This document shows positions 36,001-43,095 of a stretch of DNA of 64,000 bases, piece after piece. The position numbers and the translations under genes are program-made. Positions within the stretch are counted from its first letter, which is position 1; every line of letters starts with the position of its first letter. The stretch comes from Actinospica sp035493475 (lineage in GTDB: Bacteria; Actinomycetota; Actinomycetes; Streptomycetales; Catenulisporaceae): positions 101,112 to 165,111 of the forward strand of contig DATJIF010000030.1 of NCBI GenBank assembly GCA_035493475.1, in the 5' to 3' direction. Below the pieces are notes generated by a model. That model was not told the DNA's origin, did no database searches, and saw only the letters and a program-made list of their open reading frames with translations.

Positions 36001-37703
36001 TCCTCGACGCGGTCGCCGCCGACATGCGCATCGACGTGACCGCCGACAGCACGCAATGGGAGACCGAGGACCTGGAGCGTATCTGGGCCCTGCACCTCCA
36101 GGCCCTGACCGCCCTCACCCGCGACCCGAACTCGCCCGCGCACGTCGAAGCCGATGCAGTCACCGAGTCCGAGTCCTTCCTCGCCCCGGTGATCCAGGCC
36201 ATCGCCGAGATCCTCGAGACGAACCCGGCCAAGCTCAGCGGCTCCGACACGTTCATCGGCCTCGGCGGCACGTCGCTCGTCGCGATCGCCGCCGCCTCGC
36301 GCCTGCAGTCCGCCACCGGGCGCACGGTGACCACGGCCGACGTCCTCAGCGCGAGCTCCCTCGCCGAACTCGCCGACGTCGTGGCCCGCGCAACCCCCAC
36401 GACCGACGCGGACGACGACACCTCGAAGTACGGCGCACAGACCGCTCCGCTGGCCCCGGCGCAGACCGCGATCTGGACCCACCAGCAGGTATCGAAAGAC
36501 CCGCAGATCTACCTCGAACACGTCTGCTACGAGATACGCGGCGCCGTCAACAGCAATACCCTGATCGACGCCGTGGAACGCGCCCTGGCCGCGCACCCCG
36601 TCCTCGGCGGCGCCATCGAGACGGTGAACGGAACACCGCGCCTGGCCCTCGGCCGCCACACGCTGAAGGTCGAGAGCGTGACCCCGGCGCGGCAGCCGCT
36701 CTCCGAGGCCGAACTCCGCGCGGTCGTCGAGCGCGAGTCGTTGGAGGGGATCGACCTCGACGGCGGCCCGCTACTGCGCTGCGTGCTGATCCCGACGGGT
36801 GACGACGATCGCAGGCTGCTGCTTCTCGTCTGGCACCACCTCGTGATGGACGGCTACTCGCTGCGCGTCCTCCTCTCCGACATCGAGTCCTGCTACGCCG
36901 ACGCCCGACGCAGGCCCACGCCCGCCGCGTTCACCACGTGCGACCTCAACCTGCGTCAACTCGCCCGCGTCGCCACGCCCGAGAGCGCCACCCGAGTCCG
37001 TACAGCGGCCGACCGCGTCTCGCATCTCAATCCTCTGCCGCTGACGAATTCAACAGCCGAGGGCACGTCCCACACGCTCGTCGTATCCGAACGCCTCGGC
37101 CGCGTGCCGGGCCTCGGCGCCGCCGCGACCGCCGCCGGGTACTCGATCCCCGTCCTCATCTCGGCCGCGTATCAGCGTGCTGTCGGCGAGGTGTTCGGGC
37201 TGGGGGACTTCCTCACCGGCTGCGTCACGTCCGGCCGCGTGTCGGCGGACGAGGAATCCGTCGTCGGGTGCTTCGCGAACACCGTGCTGCTCGCGGGCAA
37301 CGGGGCCGCGGACGCGCCGACCGACGAGCTGCTGCGGCGCAGCGCGGCCGAACTCGTGCGCGGCCTGCGGGACCAGGACCTGCCGTTCACGTCCGTGGCC
37401 GGGCAACTGCTGCGCGACGTGCGTCCGCGTCCGCGCTACTTCCCGCAGCTGTACTTGAGCATGGACGTCGCCTCGCCGCTGCGCCTCAGGGGCCTGACAA
37501 CCTCCCGCTACCGGACGTTCCATGACACGCAGGCCAAGTTCGACGCGGCCCTGATCCTCGAATACGGGCCCGACGGCGTCTGCGGCATGGTCCAGTACCG
37601 CAAGCCGACCCTGTCACAGGGCACTGCCGAAGCGCTGGTGGAAGCGCTGATCGCGCAGCTGTGCGCGATCACGGACACGATCACGGAAGGAAACGCTCCT
37701 TGA
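33045..37703 (+). CDS. NRPS A-PCP-C-PCP-C
   Basis: A 1552-residue protein. The A domain (about 1-490) carries YTSGSTGRPKG, NGYGPTETTTF, YRTGDRGRL and SPSGKIDR. PCP1 has Ser538 (LGGDS). The first C domain has HHAIMDGWS near 740, PCP2 Ser1077 (LGGTS), and the last C domain HHLVMDGYS near 1264. Hand-read A code D-A-Y-F-V-G-G-T-F-K is closest to valine codes. PCP2 has no A domain of its own, and the C-terminal C domain has no carrier after it, so both must work with other proteins. The start ATG 33045 lies within the end of the P450 gene. Confidence 0.92.
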   Translation: MAASSSTIPERFDAVAAAADDRIALVESVDGRSRSITYRELRDRADALAATLVARGVRPEDRVALHLDRSIEQIVAMLAVLKAGAAYVPVSTDYPDERVRQLLADSGAEVVLTRPDVLDAVAAEHLHVTVPSDAAAYVMYTSGSTGRPKGVVVTHRNLLNLVTDQSFSHFGPDETFLQLSPGSFDAAAYEIWGALLSGARLVLAGPTYQAIDEFEDTVRQHRVTAVFLTAALFHELVRGRPTAFTGLRRVVVGGDVLSPVRAAEFLALTDGPELVNGYGPTETTTFALTHLVTTPPADGASVPIGTALRNARAYLLDERLEPVAAGEIGDLWIGGDGVTRGYLGQPGRTATVYLPDPFATEPGGARMYRTGDRGRLLADGTMEFLGRADDQVKVRGFRVEPGEIEQALLSHVPGVADAAVVARQDADGARYLVAHLVPKPGHGLDTNDVRAQLASVLPAYLLPTRYVVTAALPLSPSGKIDRAALRALPEPTTTPAAPAPSNEVTTTDQQALADVWAKVLGRADVGVDDDFFALGGDSILAIRAIADAEAAGLEISLAEMFSNPRISALLPGGAPTPAVPQPQPRSAPAEIVETTADLPEGIESAYPATRLQLGLIFEAMGSPDRSLYHDVMAHRVDARLDPEALRRAVEHVAARHEILRTRFDLAGGADGPRQLVEREPRVEVTVRDWRGLSAKLQEAALDEAATETGRPFDVEEGPLIRYFAAHLDDDSFRLVYGFHHAIMDGWSDTVLLTDLMTAYGALLDGKPLPDPTPAHRYADFVRLERETLTSDAAHAFWTERASELPAVSRPANSGAPARGRRSADRIRISHPLPAGLRADLERASAQTRIPVKSLVVAAHLTVLGQLEGTAHPVSGIAVNGRPEVADADRLVGLFLNMVPIDAEVTGRSSWADVARQVFQAESALMEHRRFPYPALRELAGRPLFNTLINFTRFHLWNELSGDGAGIRLSETRSWDKTSFPLVVEAILDAVAADMRIDVTADSTQWETEDLERIWALHLQALTALTRDPNSPAHVEADAVTESESFLAPVIQAIAEILETNPAKLSGSDTFIGLGGTSLVAIAAASRLQSATGRTVTTADVLSASSLAELADVVARATPTTDADDDTSKYGAQTAPLAPAQTAIWTHQQVSKDPQIYLEHVCYEIRGAVNSNTLIDAVERALAAHPVLGGAIETVNGTPRLALGRHTLKVESVTPARQPLSEAELRAVVERESLEGIDLDGGPLLRCVLIPTGDDDRRLLLLVWHHLVMDGYSLRVLLSDIESCYADARRRPTPAAFTTCDLNLRQLARVATPESATRVRTAADRVSHLNPLPLTNSTAEGTSHTLVVSERLGRVPGLGAAATAAGYSIPVLISAAYQRAVGEVFGLGDFLTGCVTSGRVSADEESVVGCFANTVLLAGNGAADAPTDELLRRSAAELVRGLRDQDLPFTSVAGQLLRDVRPRPRYFPQLYLSMDVASPLRLRGLTTSRYRTFHDTQAKFDAALILEYGPDGVCGMVQYRKPTLSQGTAEALVEALIAQLCAITDTITEGNAP

Positions 37704-38983
37704 TGACCTCGGGGGACGACGAGCAGTACAACGGGGCCGCCGCACGGCTGAGCGAGTACGTCGCCGAGCGCGAACTGCTCTTGGCACACCTGCCCGCGAA
37801 GGCAGACCGTTCCGCCAACGAAGCCACGGAGGCAGAGCGAATACGCCGCGAGTGCCAGGACGCGCGTGCCGCATTCCTCGCCGCGCACGCGCCGGAGCTC
37901 TACCGACGCCTGACCGACGACCTGCGGCGCCCGCTGCGGGTGGACGAACTCGCCGAGGCCGCCGCCGAACTGCTGCCCGGACTCGTGCCGACGCCGAAGC
38001 AGCTCGCCGAGGAGCGCGCGGTGATCCAGGCGAACAAGGAGGGCCGCGAGGTCGAGCTAGGCATGCTCTTCGCCGCGATCCTCCGCCTTCACACCGAGGG
38101 CACGCACCTGATCGAGTCGATGCTGCAGCCCACGCGTGCCGCCATCGACGCGCTGCCCGGCTTCCGGCGCACCGGCGTCGCCGACTTCGGAACCGTGCTC
38201 GTCGAGCGCAAGGGTGACGCGGCCTGGCTCACCCTGCGGAATCTGCCCTACCTCAACGCCGAGGACGACGACGCGGTCGCGGCACTGGAGGCAGGCGTGG
38301 ACCTCGTGCTGCTGGACGAGGACGTGAAGGTCGGCGTGCTGCGCGGCGACGTCATGCACCACGCGCGCTACGCGGGTCGCCGGATCTTCAGCGCGGGCAT
38401 CAACCTCACCCGGCTACGCGACGGCCAGATCTCGCTCGTGGACTTCATGCTGCGCCGCGAACTCGGCTACATCAACAAGATCCTGCGCGGGGCCAAGCCG
38501 TGGCTCGCGCTGGTCGAGGGCTTCGCGATCGGCGGGGGAGCGCAGCAGTTGCTCGTGTTCGACCGCGTCATCGCTGCCCGCGACGCCTACTTCTCACTGC
38601 CCGCGCTCACCGAGGGCATCATCCCGGGCCTCGCCAACCTGCGCCTGAGCCGCTTCGTCGGAGCCCGCGCCGCGCGCCGCATGATCATGTGGGACGCCAA
38701 GATCTCCGCCGAGGACCCCGAGGCCGCAATGCTCTGCGACGAGGCAGTCGACCCCGACCAGATCGAGGCGGCCGCCGACCGCGCAGTCGAACGCCTGGCG
38801 AACCCCGCCGTCATCGCCAACCGCCGCATGCTGACCCTCGCCGAGGAGCCCCTCGACGCCTACCGCCGCTACATCGCCGAGTACGCGATCGAACAAGCGC
38901 AGTTGCTCTACAGCGAGAACCTGCGGATCAGCCTAGAGCGCACCTGGACCAACCGCGCCGCCAGCAAGAAGAACAGGACCTAG
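37703..38983 (+). CDS. DpgC-type cofactor-independent dioxygenase (crotonase fold)
   Basis: A 426-residue protein matching 3,5-dihydroxyphenylacetyl-CoA 1,2-dioxygenase (DpgC), which turns an arylacetyl-CoA into an arylglyoxylate during dihydroxyphenylglycine formation. The long alpha-helical N-terminus is present. The core motifs are SAGINLTRLRDGQIS, FMLRRELGYINKILRG and EGFAIGGGAQQLLVFDRV, close to the known enzyme. The usual partners DpgA, DpgB and DpgD are not in the window. The substrate may therefore be different or supplied from elsewhere. ATG 37703 overlaps the NRPS stop by 1 bp. It is the last gene of the operon. Confidence 0.88.
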   Translation: MTSGDDEQYNGAAARLSEYVAERELLLAHLPAKADRSANEATEAERIRRECQDARAAFLAAHAPELYRRLTDDLRRPLRVDELAEAAAELLPGLVPTPKQLAEERAVIQANKEGREVELGMLFAAILRLHTEGTHLIESMLQPTRAAIDALPGFRRTGVADFGTVLVERKGDAAWLTLRNLPYLNAEDDDAVAALEAGVDLVLLDEDVKVGVLRGDVMHHARYAGRRIFSAGINLTRLRDGQISLVDFMLRRELGYINKILRGAKPWLALVEGFAIGGGAQQLLVFDRVIAARDAYFSLPALTEGIIPGLANLRLSRFVGARAARRMIMWDAKISAEDPEAAMLCDEAVDPDQIEAAADRAVERLANPAVIANRRMLTLAEEPLDAYRRYIAEYAIEQAQLLYSENLRISLERTWTNRAASKKNRT

Positions 38984-39045
38984 CCCCGTAGCACACGAGC
39001 AAACCCCACCCCGCTCGACTACGAACCCGAACCCCCACGACACCG

Positions 39046-39231
39046 TCAATCCGGATCCGCGACCGAGGCCAGTGCGGCGTCCAGCCGCTGTGCTGCCTCG
39101 GCCGCGATCAGTGAGAGCGTCGCGTCGCCGGTCAGGGCGCGGTGTGCTAGCGGCGGGTTGCAGGCGCCGAGGATCAGGTAGGGCTGCATCTCCTCGCCTT
39201 GTCCCCGGGTGACCGTCTGCGCGTGGAACGT
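39046..39231 (-). pseudogene. DUF302 protein remnant
   Basis: The reverse-strand frame ending at 39046 contains QPYLILGACNPPLAHRAL, the signature of DUF302 proteins. It is followed almost at once by AAEAAQRLDAALASVADPD, like the family C-terminus. The intervening part (usually LLPCNVVVR onward) is missing, and no N-terminal half or start codon precedes it. The frame continues upstream to 39531 but there it is only the shadow of the beta-propeller gene. This is a decayed, internally deleted gene. Confidence 0.75.
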
Positions 39232-39286
39232 TGTCGGCAGCGCACTTGGCAGGGTCGGCCGGCGGATCGAAACTCTCAAGAGTACG

Positions 39287-39302
39287 AACCTGAGTTCAGG
39301 TT
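39287..39302. promoter_or_regulatory. Dyad operator-like site before the beta-propeller gene
   Basis: AACCTGA and TCAGGTT form perfect 7-bp arms around GT, 33 bp before the ATG at 39335. Compact dyads of this form occur in promoters of MerR-type regulators, but I could not identify clear -35/-10 boxes. No MerR gene is near. Confidence 0.4.
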
Positions 39303-39334
39303 TCAGGCAGACACGACAAGCCCGAGGACCCACC

Positions 39335-40564
39335 ATGCCCCGTAAGCGCTTGATCACCACAAGTTCGGCCTCACTCGTACTCGCCGCCGCCTTCGCCGCG
39401 GGGCCCGTCGCGCAGGCGCCCGCGCGTGCGGACGCCGACCGCGGGGTGCTGGTCGTCGGCAACGCCGTGGCCGGGACCATCAGCTTCATCGACGCGAGCA
39501 CCCTCACCAATCTCGGCTCCTTCAGCGTCATCCCCGACCTGCAGGCGGTCTTCGCGAGCTGGAATCCCGCGCAGTGGATCGGCTACGCGGCGGCCACCGC
39601 GGACGAGGCGCAGGTGGACCCGAGCGTCGGCGGCACCCGCTACGTCGACGACTTCGCCATCTCGCCCGACGGCACGACCATCTACGTCTCGCGCGGCAAT
39701 CTGGACGACGTCGCCGCGTTCAACCTCGTCACCCATCAGGAACTGTGGGTCTCGCAGGTGGACGGCATCCACGCCGATCACCTCGCGCTCTCCCCGGACG
39801 GCACGAAGGTCGTCGTCTCGGCCACGACCGCCGCGGACGCCGAGGAGTTCAACGCGGCGGACGGCACGCTCGTCGGCAAGTACACGACCGGCACGTATCC
39901 GCATCAGAACACGTTCACCGCGGACGGCAAGTACATCTACAACGAGAGCATCGGCGTCACGTCCATCCCGTATGCCCTGAACGCGCTCAAGGGCTCCCTT
40001 CAGCTCGAAAAGGTGGACGCGAGCACGCTGAAGGTCGTGAAGGTGTGGACCTTCCCGTACGGGCTGCGCCCCTTCGTGATCGCGCCCGACGGCACGACCA
40101 TGTACGCGGACATGTCGTACCTGAACGGCTTCATCAAGTACGACCTGAACACCAGTCAGACCCTCGCGACCGTGCAGCAGCCGTACAGCACGACGGCCGC
40201 CAGCGAGTCGTACGACAACTACCCGCAGAACTCGGCGCACCACGGCATCGCGCTCTCTGGCGACGACACCAAGCTCTGCGACGTCGGCACGATCGACGAC
40301 TACACGAAGATCGTCAGCACGAGTTCGCTCAGCACCACGGCCACGGTCACCTACCCGACCGGCAGCATTCCGTACTGGGCCCTGACCAGTGCGAACGGCG
40401 CGTACTGCTATGTCTCGCTGAGCGCCGGGAACGCGGTCTCGGTCGTGGACTACGCGACTGGCGCCGAGGTCGCGCGGATCCCGGTGGGCAACTTCCCGCA
40501 GCGCGAGCGCACCGCGACCGTGCCGCAGTCGGTCATCGCCGGACTCTCCTCGTCGAACGGGTGA
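39335..40564 (+). CDS. Secreted YVTN-type beta-propeller protein
   Basis: A 409-residue exported protein. Residues 1 to about 33 form a signal peptide (PRKRLITTSSASLVLAAAFAAG, cleavage near ARA-DA). The rest is a series of propeller blades with ISPDGTTIYVS, LSPDGTKVVVS, IAPDGTTMYA and GNAVSVVDYATG, typical of YVTN/NHL-type seven-bladed repeats. A ligand or reaction cannot be assigned. GAGGA at 39324-39328 precedes ATG 39335. The gene is 8 bp from the PucR-type regulator and the two may be co-transcribed. Confidence 0.82.
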   Translation: MPRKRLITTSSASLVLAAAFAAGPVAQAPARADADRGVLVVGNAVAGTISFIDASTLTNLGSFSVIPDLQAVFASWNPAQWIGYAAATADEAQVDPSVGGTRYVDDFAISPDGTTIYVSRGNLDDVAAFNLVTHQELWVSQVDGIHADHLALSPDGTKVVVSATTAADAEEFNAADGTLVGKYTTGTYPHQNTFTADGKYIYNESIGVTSIPYALNALKGSLQLEKVDASTLKVVKVWTFPYGLRPFVIAPDGTTMYADMSYLNGFIKYDLNTSQTLATVQQPYSTTAASESYDNYPQNSAHHGIALSGDDTKLCDVGTIDDYTKIVSTSSLSTTATVTYPTGSIPYWALTSANGAYCYVSLSAGNAVSVVDYATGAEVARIPVGNFPQRERTATVPQSVIAGLSSSNG

Positions 40565-40572
40565 CCTGACTC

Positions 40573-41730
40573 ATGGGTGATCTGGCGGGTCGCGCGGTCT
40601 TGACCGGGATCGTCGAGCGCATGTGCGGCGAGCCGGGCGCGCTCGACGCGGTGGTCCGCGCGGCCCGCGCCAAGTCGCCGTCCGTGGCGGCACTGCCGGA
40701 GGGCGAGGTGCGGCGCAACGTCGACGCCCTCCTGCGTGCTGTCGTGCGCGGCTTCGCGTCCGCGGCGGCGAGCCCGGATCTCGCCGCCGCGGACGCCCTC
40801 GCCGCCGATCGGGTCGCGCAGGGCGTGCCGCTCGCCGGACTGCTCGAAGGCTTCCAGGCCGGGCGCGCGCACCTGCTGATCGTGCTCACCGAGCAGGCCC
40901 AATTGCACGGCGTGGCCCCGGAGACGCTGATCGACGCGCTCGTCGAGCTGGACGGATTCACGACGGATATCCAGAACCGGCTGATCCACACCTATCGCAC
41001 GCACGAGCTGACCCTCGCCCGCAACGGTTACGCGCTGCGGGTCCAGGCGCTGCGCTGTCTTCTGCACGGTGAGGACAGCGCGACCGCCGTCGATGCCGGT
41101 CTCGACCCCGCGAAGCGCTACCACTGCCTGATCGCCGACGTCGTCGAGCCGCGTGAGGCGGCCCGCGTCGAGGCGGTGCTGTGCGTCGGCGGCGGTATCA
41201 CAGGCTTCGTGGACGGCTACCTCTGCTGCGTCACGCCGCGTCTGCCTGCTGCCGAGGCATTGGAGCACGTCGCGGTCGTCGCCTCGCCCTCGCAACCGGT
41301 GAACCAGCTGGCGGCGGTCTACCCGCTCTGCCGGTCCGCGCTCGCGTCCGCCAAGTTGCGTGGCCTGCGCGGTCTGCGTTCGATCACCGGCCTGGCCGCG
41401 TTCGTCGCCGTGGACGCGCAGCCCGAGCTCGGCCGCGTGCTCGCCGCCACGTTGCTGGTGCGCCTGGATCCGGGCAAAAGCTTCCACCGACTACTCGCCC
41501 ATACGGCCCTCACGTATCTGGACCACGGCCGTCAGATCACTCAGACGGCCGCGGTGCTGCACGTTCACTCGAACACCGTCAAGCACCGGTTGCGCCGCAT
41601 GAGTGAACTGACAACCTTCGGCGCACACGACGAGCCGATCACCGCGAGCCTGCAGTGGTGGTGGGCGCTGGACTCATGGCTGCGTCCGCAGCGTCCCCAA
41701 CCTCCTCAGCAGCGTCGATCGGCAGGATGA
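40573..41730 (+). CDS. PucR/CdaR-type transcriptional regulator
   Basis: A 385-residue DNA-binding protein. The C-terminal PucR helix-turn-helix region is clear: LLAHTALTYLDHGRQITQTAAVLHVHSNTVKHRLRRM in the part from about residue 315 is the usual arrangement (TLxxYLxxxxxxxxTAxxLxVHxNTVxYRLxR). The N-terminal half (RsbRD-like helical and GGDEF-like parts) probably senses a ligand. It may regulate the preceding beta-propeller gene. Its last 92 bp overlap the end of the opposite histidine-kinase gene. Confidence 0.82.
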   Translation: MGDLAGRAVLTGIVERMCGEPGALDAVVRAARAKSPSVAALPEGEVRRNVDALLRAVVRGFASAAASPDLAAADALAADRVAQGVPLAGLLEGFQAGRAHLLIVLTEQAQLHGVAPETLIDALVELDGFTTDIQNRLIHTYRTHELTLARNGYALRVQALRCLLHGEDSATAVDAGLDPAKRYHCLIADVVEPREAARVEAVLCVGGGITGFVDGYLCCVTPRLPAAEALEHVAVVASPSQPVNQLAAVYPLCRSALASAKLRGLRGLRSITGLAAFVAVDAQPELGRVLAATLLVRLDPGKSFHRLLAHTALTYLDHGRQITQTAAVLHVHSNTVKHRLRRMSELTTFGAHDEPITASLQWWWALDSWLRPQRPQPPQQRRSAG

Positions 41731-42934
41731 GGGCCACCTCGAACCCGCCGTCCGGCTTGCGGCCGGCCGAGATCTCGCCGCCGTACAGCGCAGCGCGCTC
41801 CCGCATGCCGGTCAGGCCCACGCCCGAACCCGTGTGCTCGGTGGCCTGCGCGACGGCCGAGCGCGGATGGTGCGTGCGCTGGGCGGCGACGCCGTTCGGG
41901 CCGGTGTCGGCCACGGTCAGCCGGATGTGCTCGGGTTCGTATTCGAGGCGCACGTCCACCGAAGAACCAGGCGCGTGCTTGAGCGAGTTCGTCAGCGACT
42001 CCTGCACCACGCGGTAGACGCACAGCTCGATGCCCGCGGGCAGCGGCCGCTGGCGTCCGGCGATCGTGTACCGCGACGGCGTGCCCGACAGGCCGACCCG
42101 CTCGACCAGCACCGGGAGCTGCGCGATGTTCGGCGCCGGCCGGTCGTCCGCACGCCCGCCGCCCTCCTCGTCCTCGGGACGCAGCAGGCTGATCAGCCGC
42201 CGCAGCTCCGCCAGCCCCTCGCTGCCGACCTCCGAGATCGTACGCAGCGCCTGGTCCGCGGTCTTCGGATCCGTCTCCAGCACGAAGCGCGCGAGACCCG
42301 CCTGCACCGCGATCACCGACAAATGGTGCGCGGTCACGTCGTGCAACTCGCGTGCGATCCGGATCCGCTCCAGCAGCACCGCGCGCTGCTCCCGATCCCG
42401 CTGCTTGCGCTGAAGCTGGCCGTTGTAGTCGGCCATCAGCGTGTGACTCTCCGTCAGCCGCCGCGCGCCGTCGCCGATCACGCCGATCGCCACGACGCGG
42501 GCCGCCGTGCCCAGGTAGATGTTGAACGTCGAGCCGACCCACTCATGGATGTTGCTGTACATCAGCTCCGGGTACACGACCGCCGCCGCGGCAGCCGTCC
42601 ACCACCGGCCACGCCGTGACGCCACCGTGAAGAACGCGAGCTGCAGCGCCAGCTGGTTCAGGCTCAGCCAGTAGCCGCGCGCCTCGAATACCGCGACCAG
42701 CGCGGCGCACGCGATCATCACCGCCAGCGGGAACATCCGGCGCAGCACCAGCGCCACGCCGATCACCGACGTGAGCACGACGGCCAGCGCGTCGAACGGC
42801 CGCGACCCGGAAGGCGGATACGAACCGGCCGCGGTGCTGAGCGAGAGCCAGGTGACCGCGGCGGCGATCGCGAGGTCGACGACGGTGGGTGGTAGCGCGG
42901 CCAGGAACGCGGCCGCGTCGCGCAAGCGGGGCAT
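41639..42934 (-). CDS. Two-component sensor histidine kinase (NarL-partner type)
   Basis: A 431-residue membrane kinase. The N-terminal 160 residues contain four or five hydrophobic helices. A HisKA_3 dimerisation domain follows with the phospho-acceptor His in ARELHDVTAHHLSVIA. The HATPase_c domain includes VVQESLTNSLKHA (N box), VADTGPNG (G1) and GSGVGLTGMRER (G2). This kinase class works with NarL/LuxR-type regulators; the nearest one in the window is at 50088, some 7 kb away, so pairing is only a suggestion. The start is divergent from the FHA-FtsK gene. Confidence 0.92.
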   Translation of the reverse strand: MPRLRDAAAFLAALPPTVVDLAIAAAVTWLSLSTAAGSYPPSGSRPFDALAVVLTSVIGVALVLRRMFPLAVMIACAALVAVFEARGYWLSLNQLALQLAFFTVASRRGRWWTAAAAAVVYPELMYSNIHEWVGSTFNIYLGTAARVVAIGVIGDGARRLTESHTLMADYNGQLQRKQRDREQRAVLLERIRIARELHDVTAHHLSVIAVQAGLARFVLETDPKTADQALRTISEVGSEGLAELRRLISLLRPEDEEGGGRADDRPAPNIAQLPVLVERVGLSGTPSRYTIAGRQRPLPAGIELCVYRVVQESLTNSLKHAPGSSVDVRLEYEPEHIRLTVADTGPNGVAAQRTHHPRSAVAQATEHTGSGVGLTGMRERAALYGGEISAGRKPDGGFEVALILPIDAAEEVGDAADAAMSPAPTTTAGSR

Positions 42935-43011
42935 CGGCCGAGACTAACCAGCGCGGACCGGCACTGTCCTCAAGCCATAGGAAGCTTTTGGACTCCGTTG
43001 GTAAACCGTCG

Positions 43012-43052
43012 CGGTACGGCCTCCGTACCGACCCGGATCGAAACGCTAATCT
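43012..43052 (+). promoter_or_regulatory. Inverted repeat and -10-like box before the FHA-FtsK gene
   Basis: CGGTACGG and CCGTACCG form perfect 8-bp arms (43012-43030) in the divergent gap between the kinase and the secretion ATPase genes. TAATCT at 43047-43052 could be a -10 box whose -35 region would overlap the dyad, so binding there would be expected to block or alter transcription. Confidence 0.4.
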
Positions 43053-43095
43053 GACGCGGGCAAGGCGAGTCAGCACAGAGCGAGCGGGTGGCACA

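Noticed and set aside
33000..36659. 1219-residue open frame antisense to the NRPS gene
   Set aside because: Long antisense frames are common in GC-rich coding DNA; composition is typical of a shadow (Arg/Val/Gly/Asp-rich) and no domain is recognisable.
37661..37702. Upstream start for the DpgC-like gene
   Set aside because: It would overlap the NRPS end by 43 bp and add residues not found in DpgC; ATG 37703 overlaps the stop by 1 bp as in neighbouring genes.
39232..39531. Reverse-strand frame extending the DUF302 remnant to 161 residues
   Set aside because: The extension is the complement of the signal peptide and first blades of the beta-propeller gene and resembles no protein; only the part below 39231 has family similarity.
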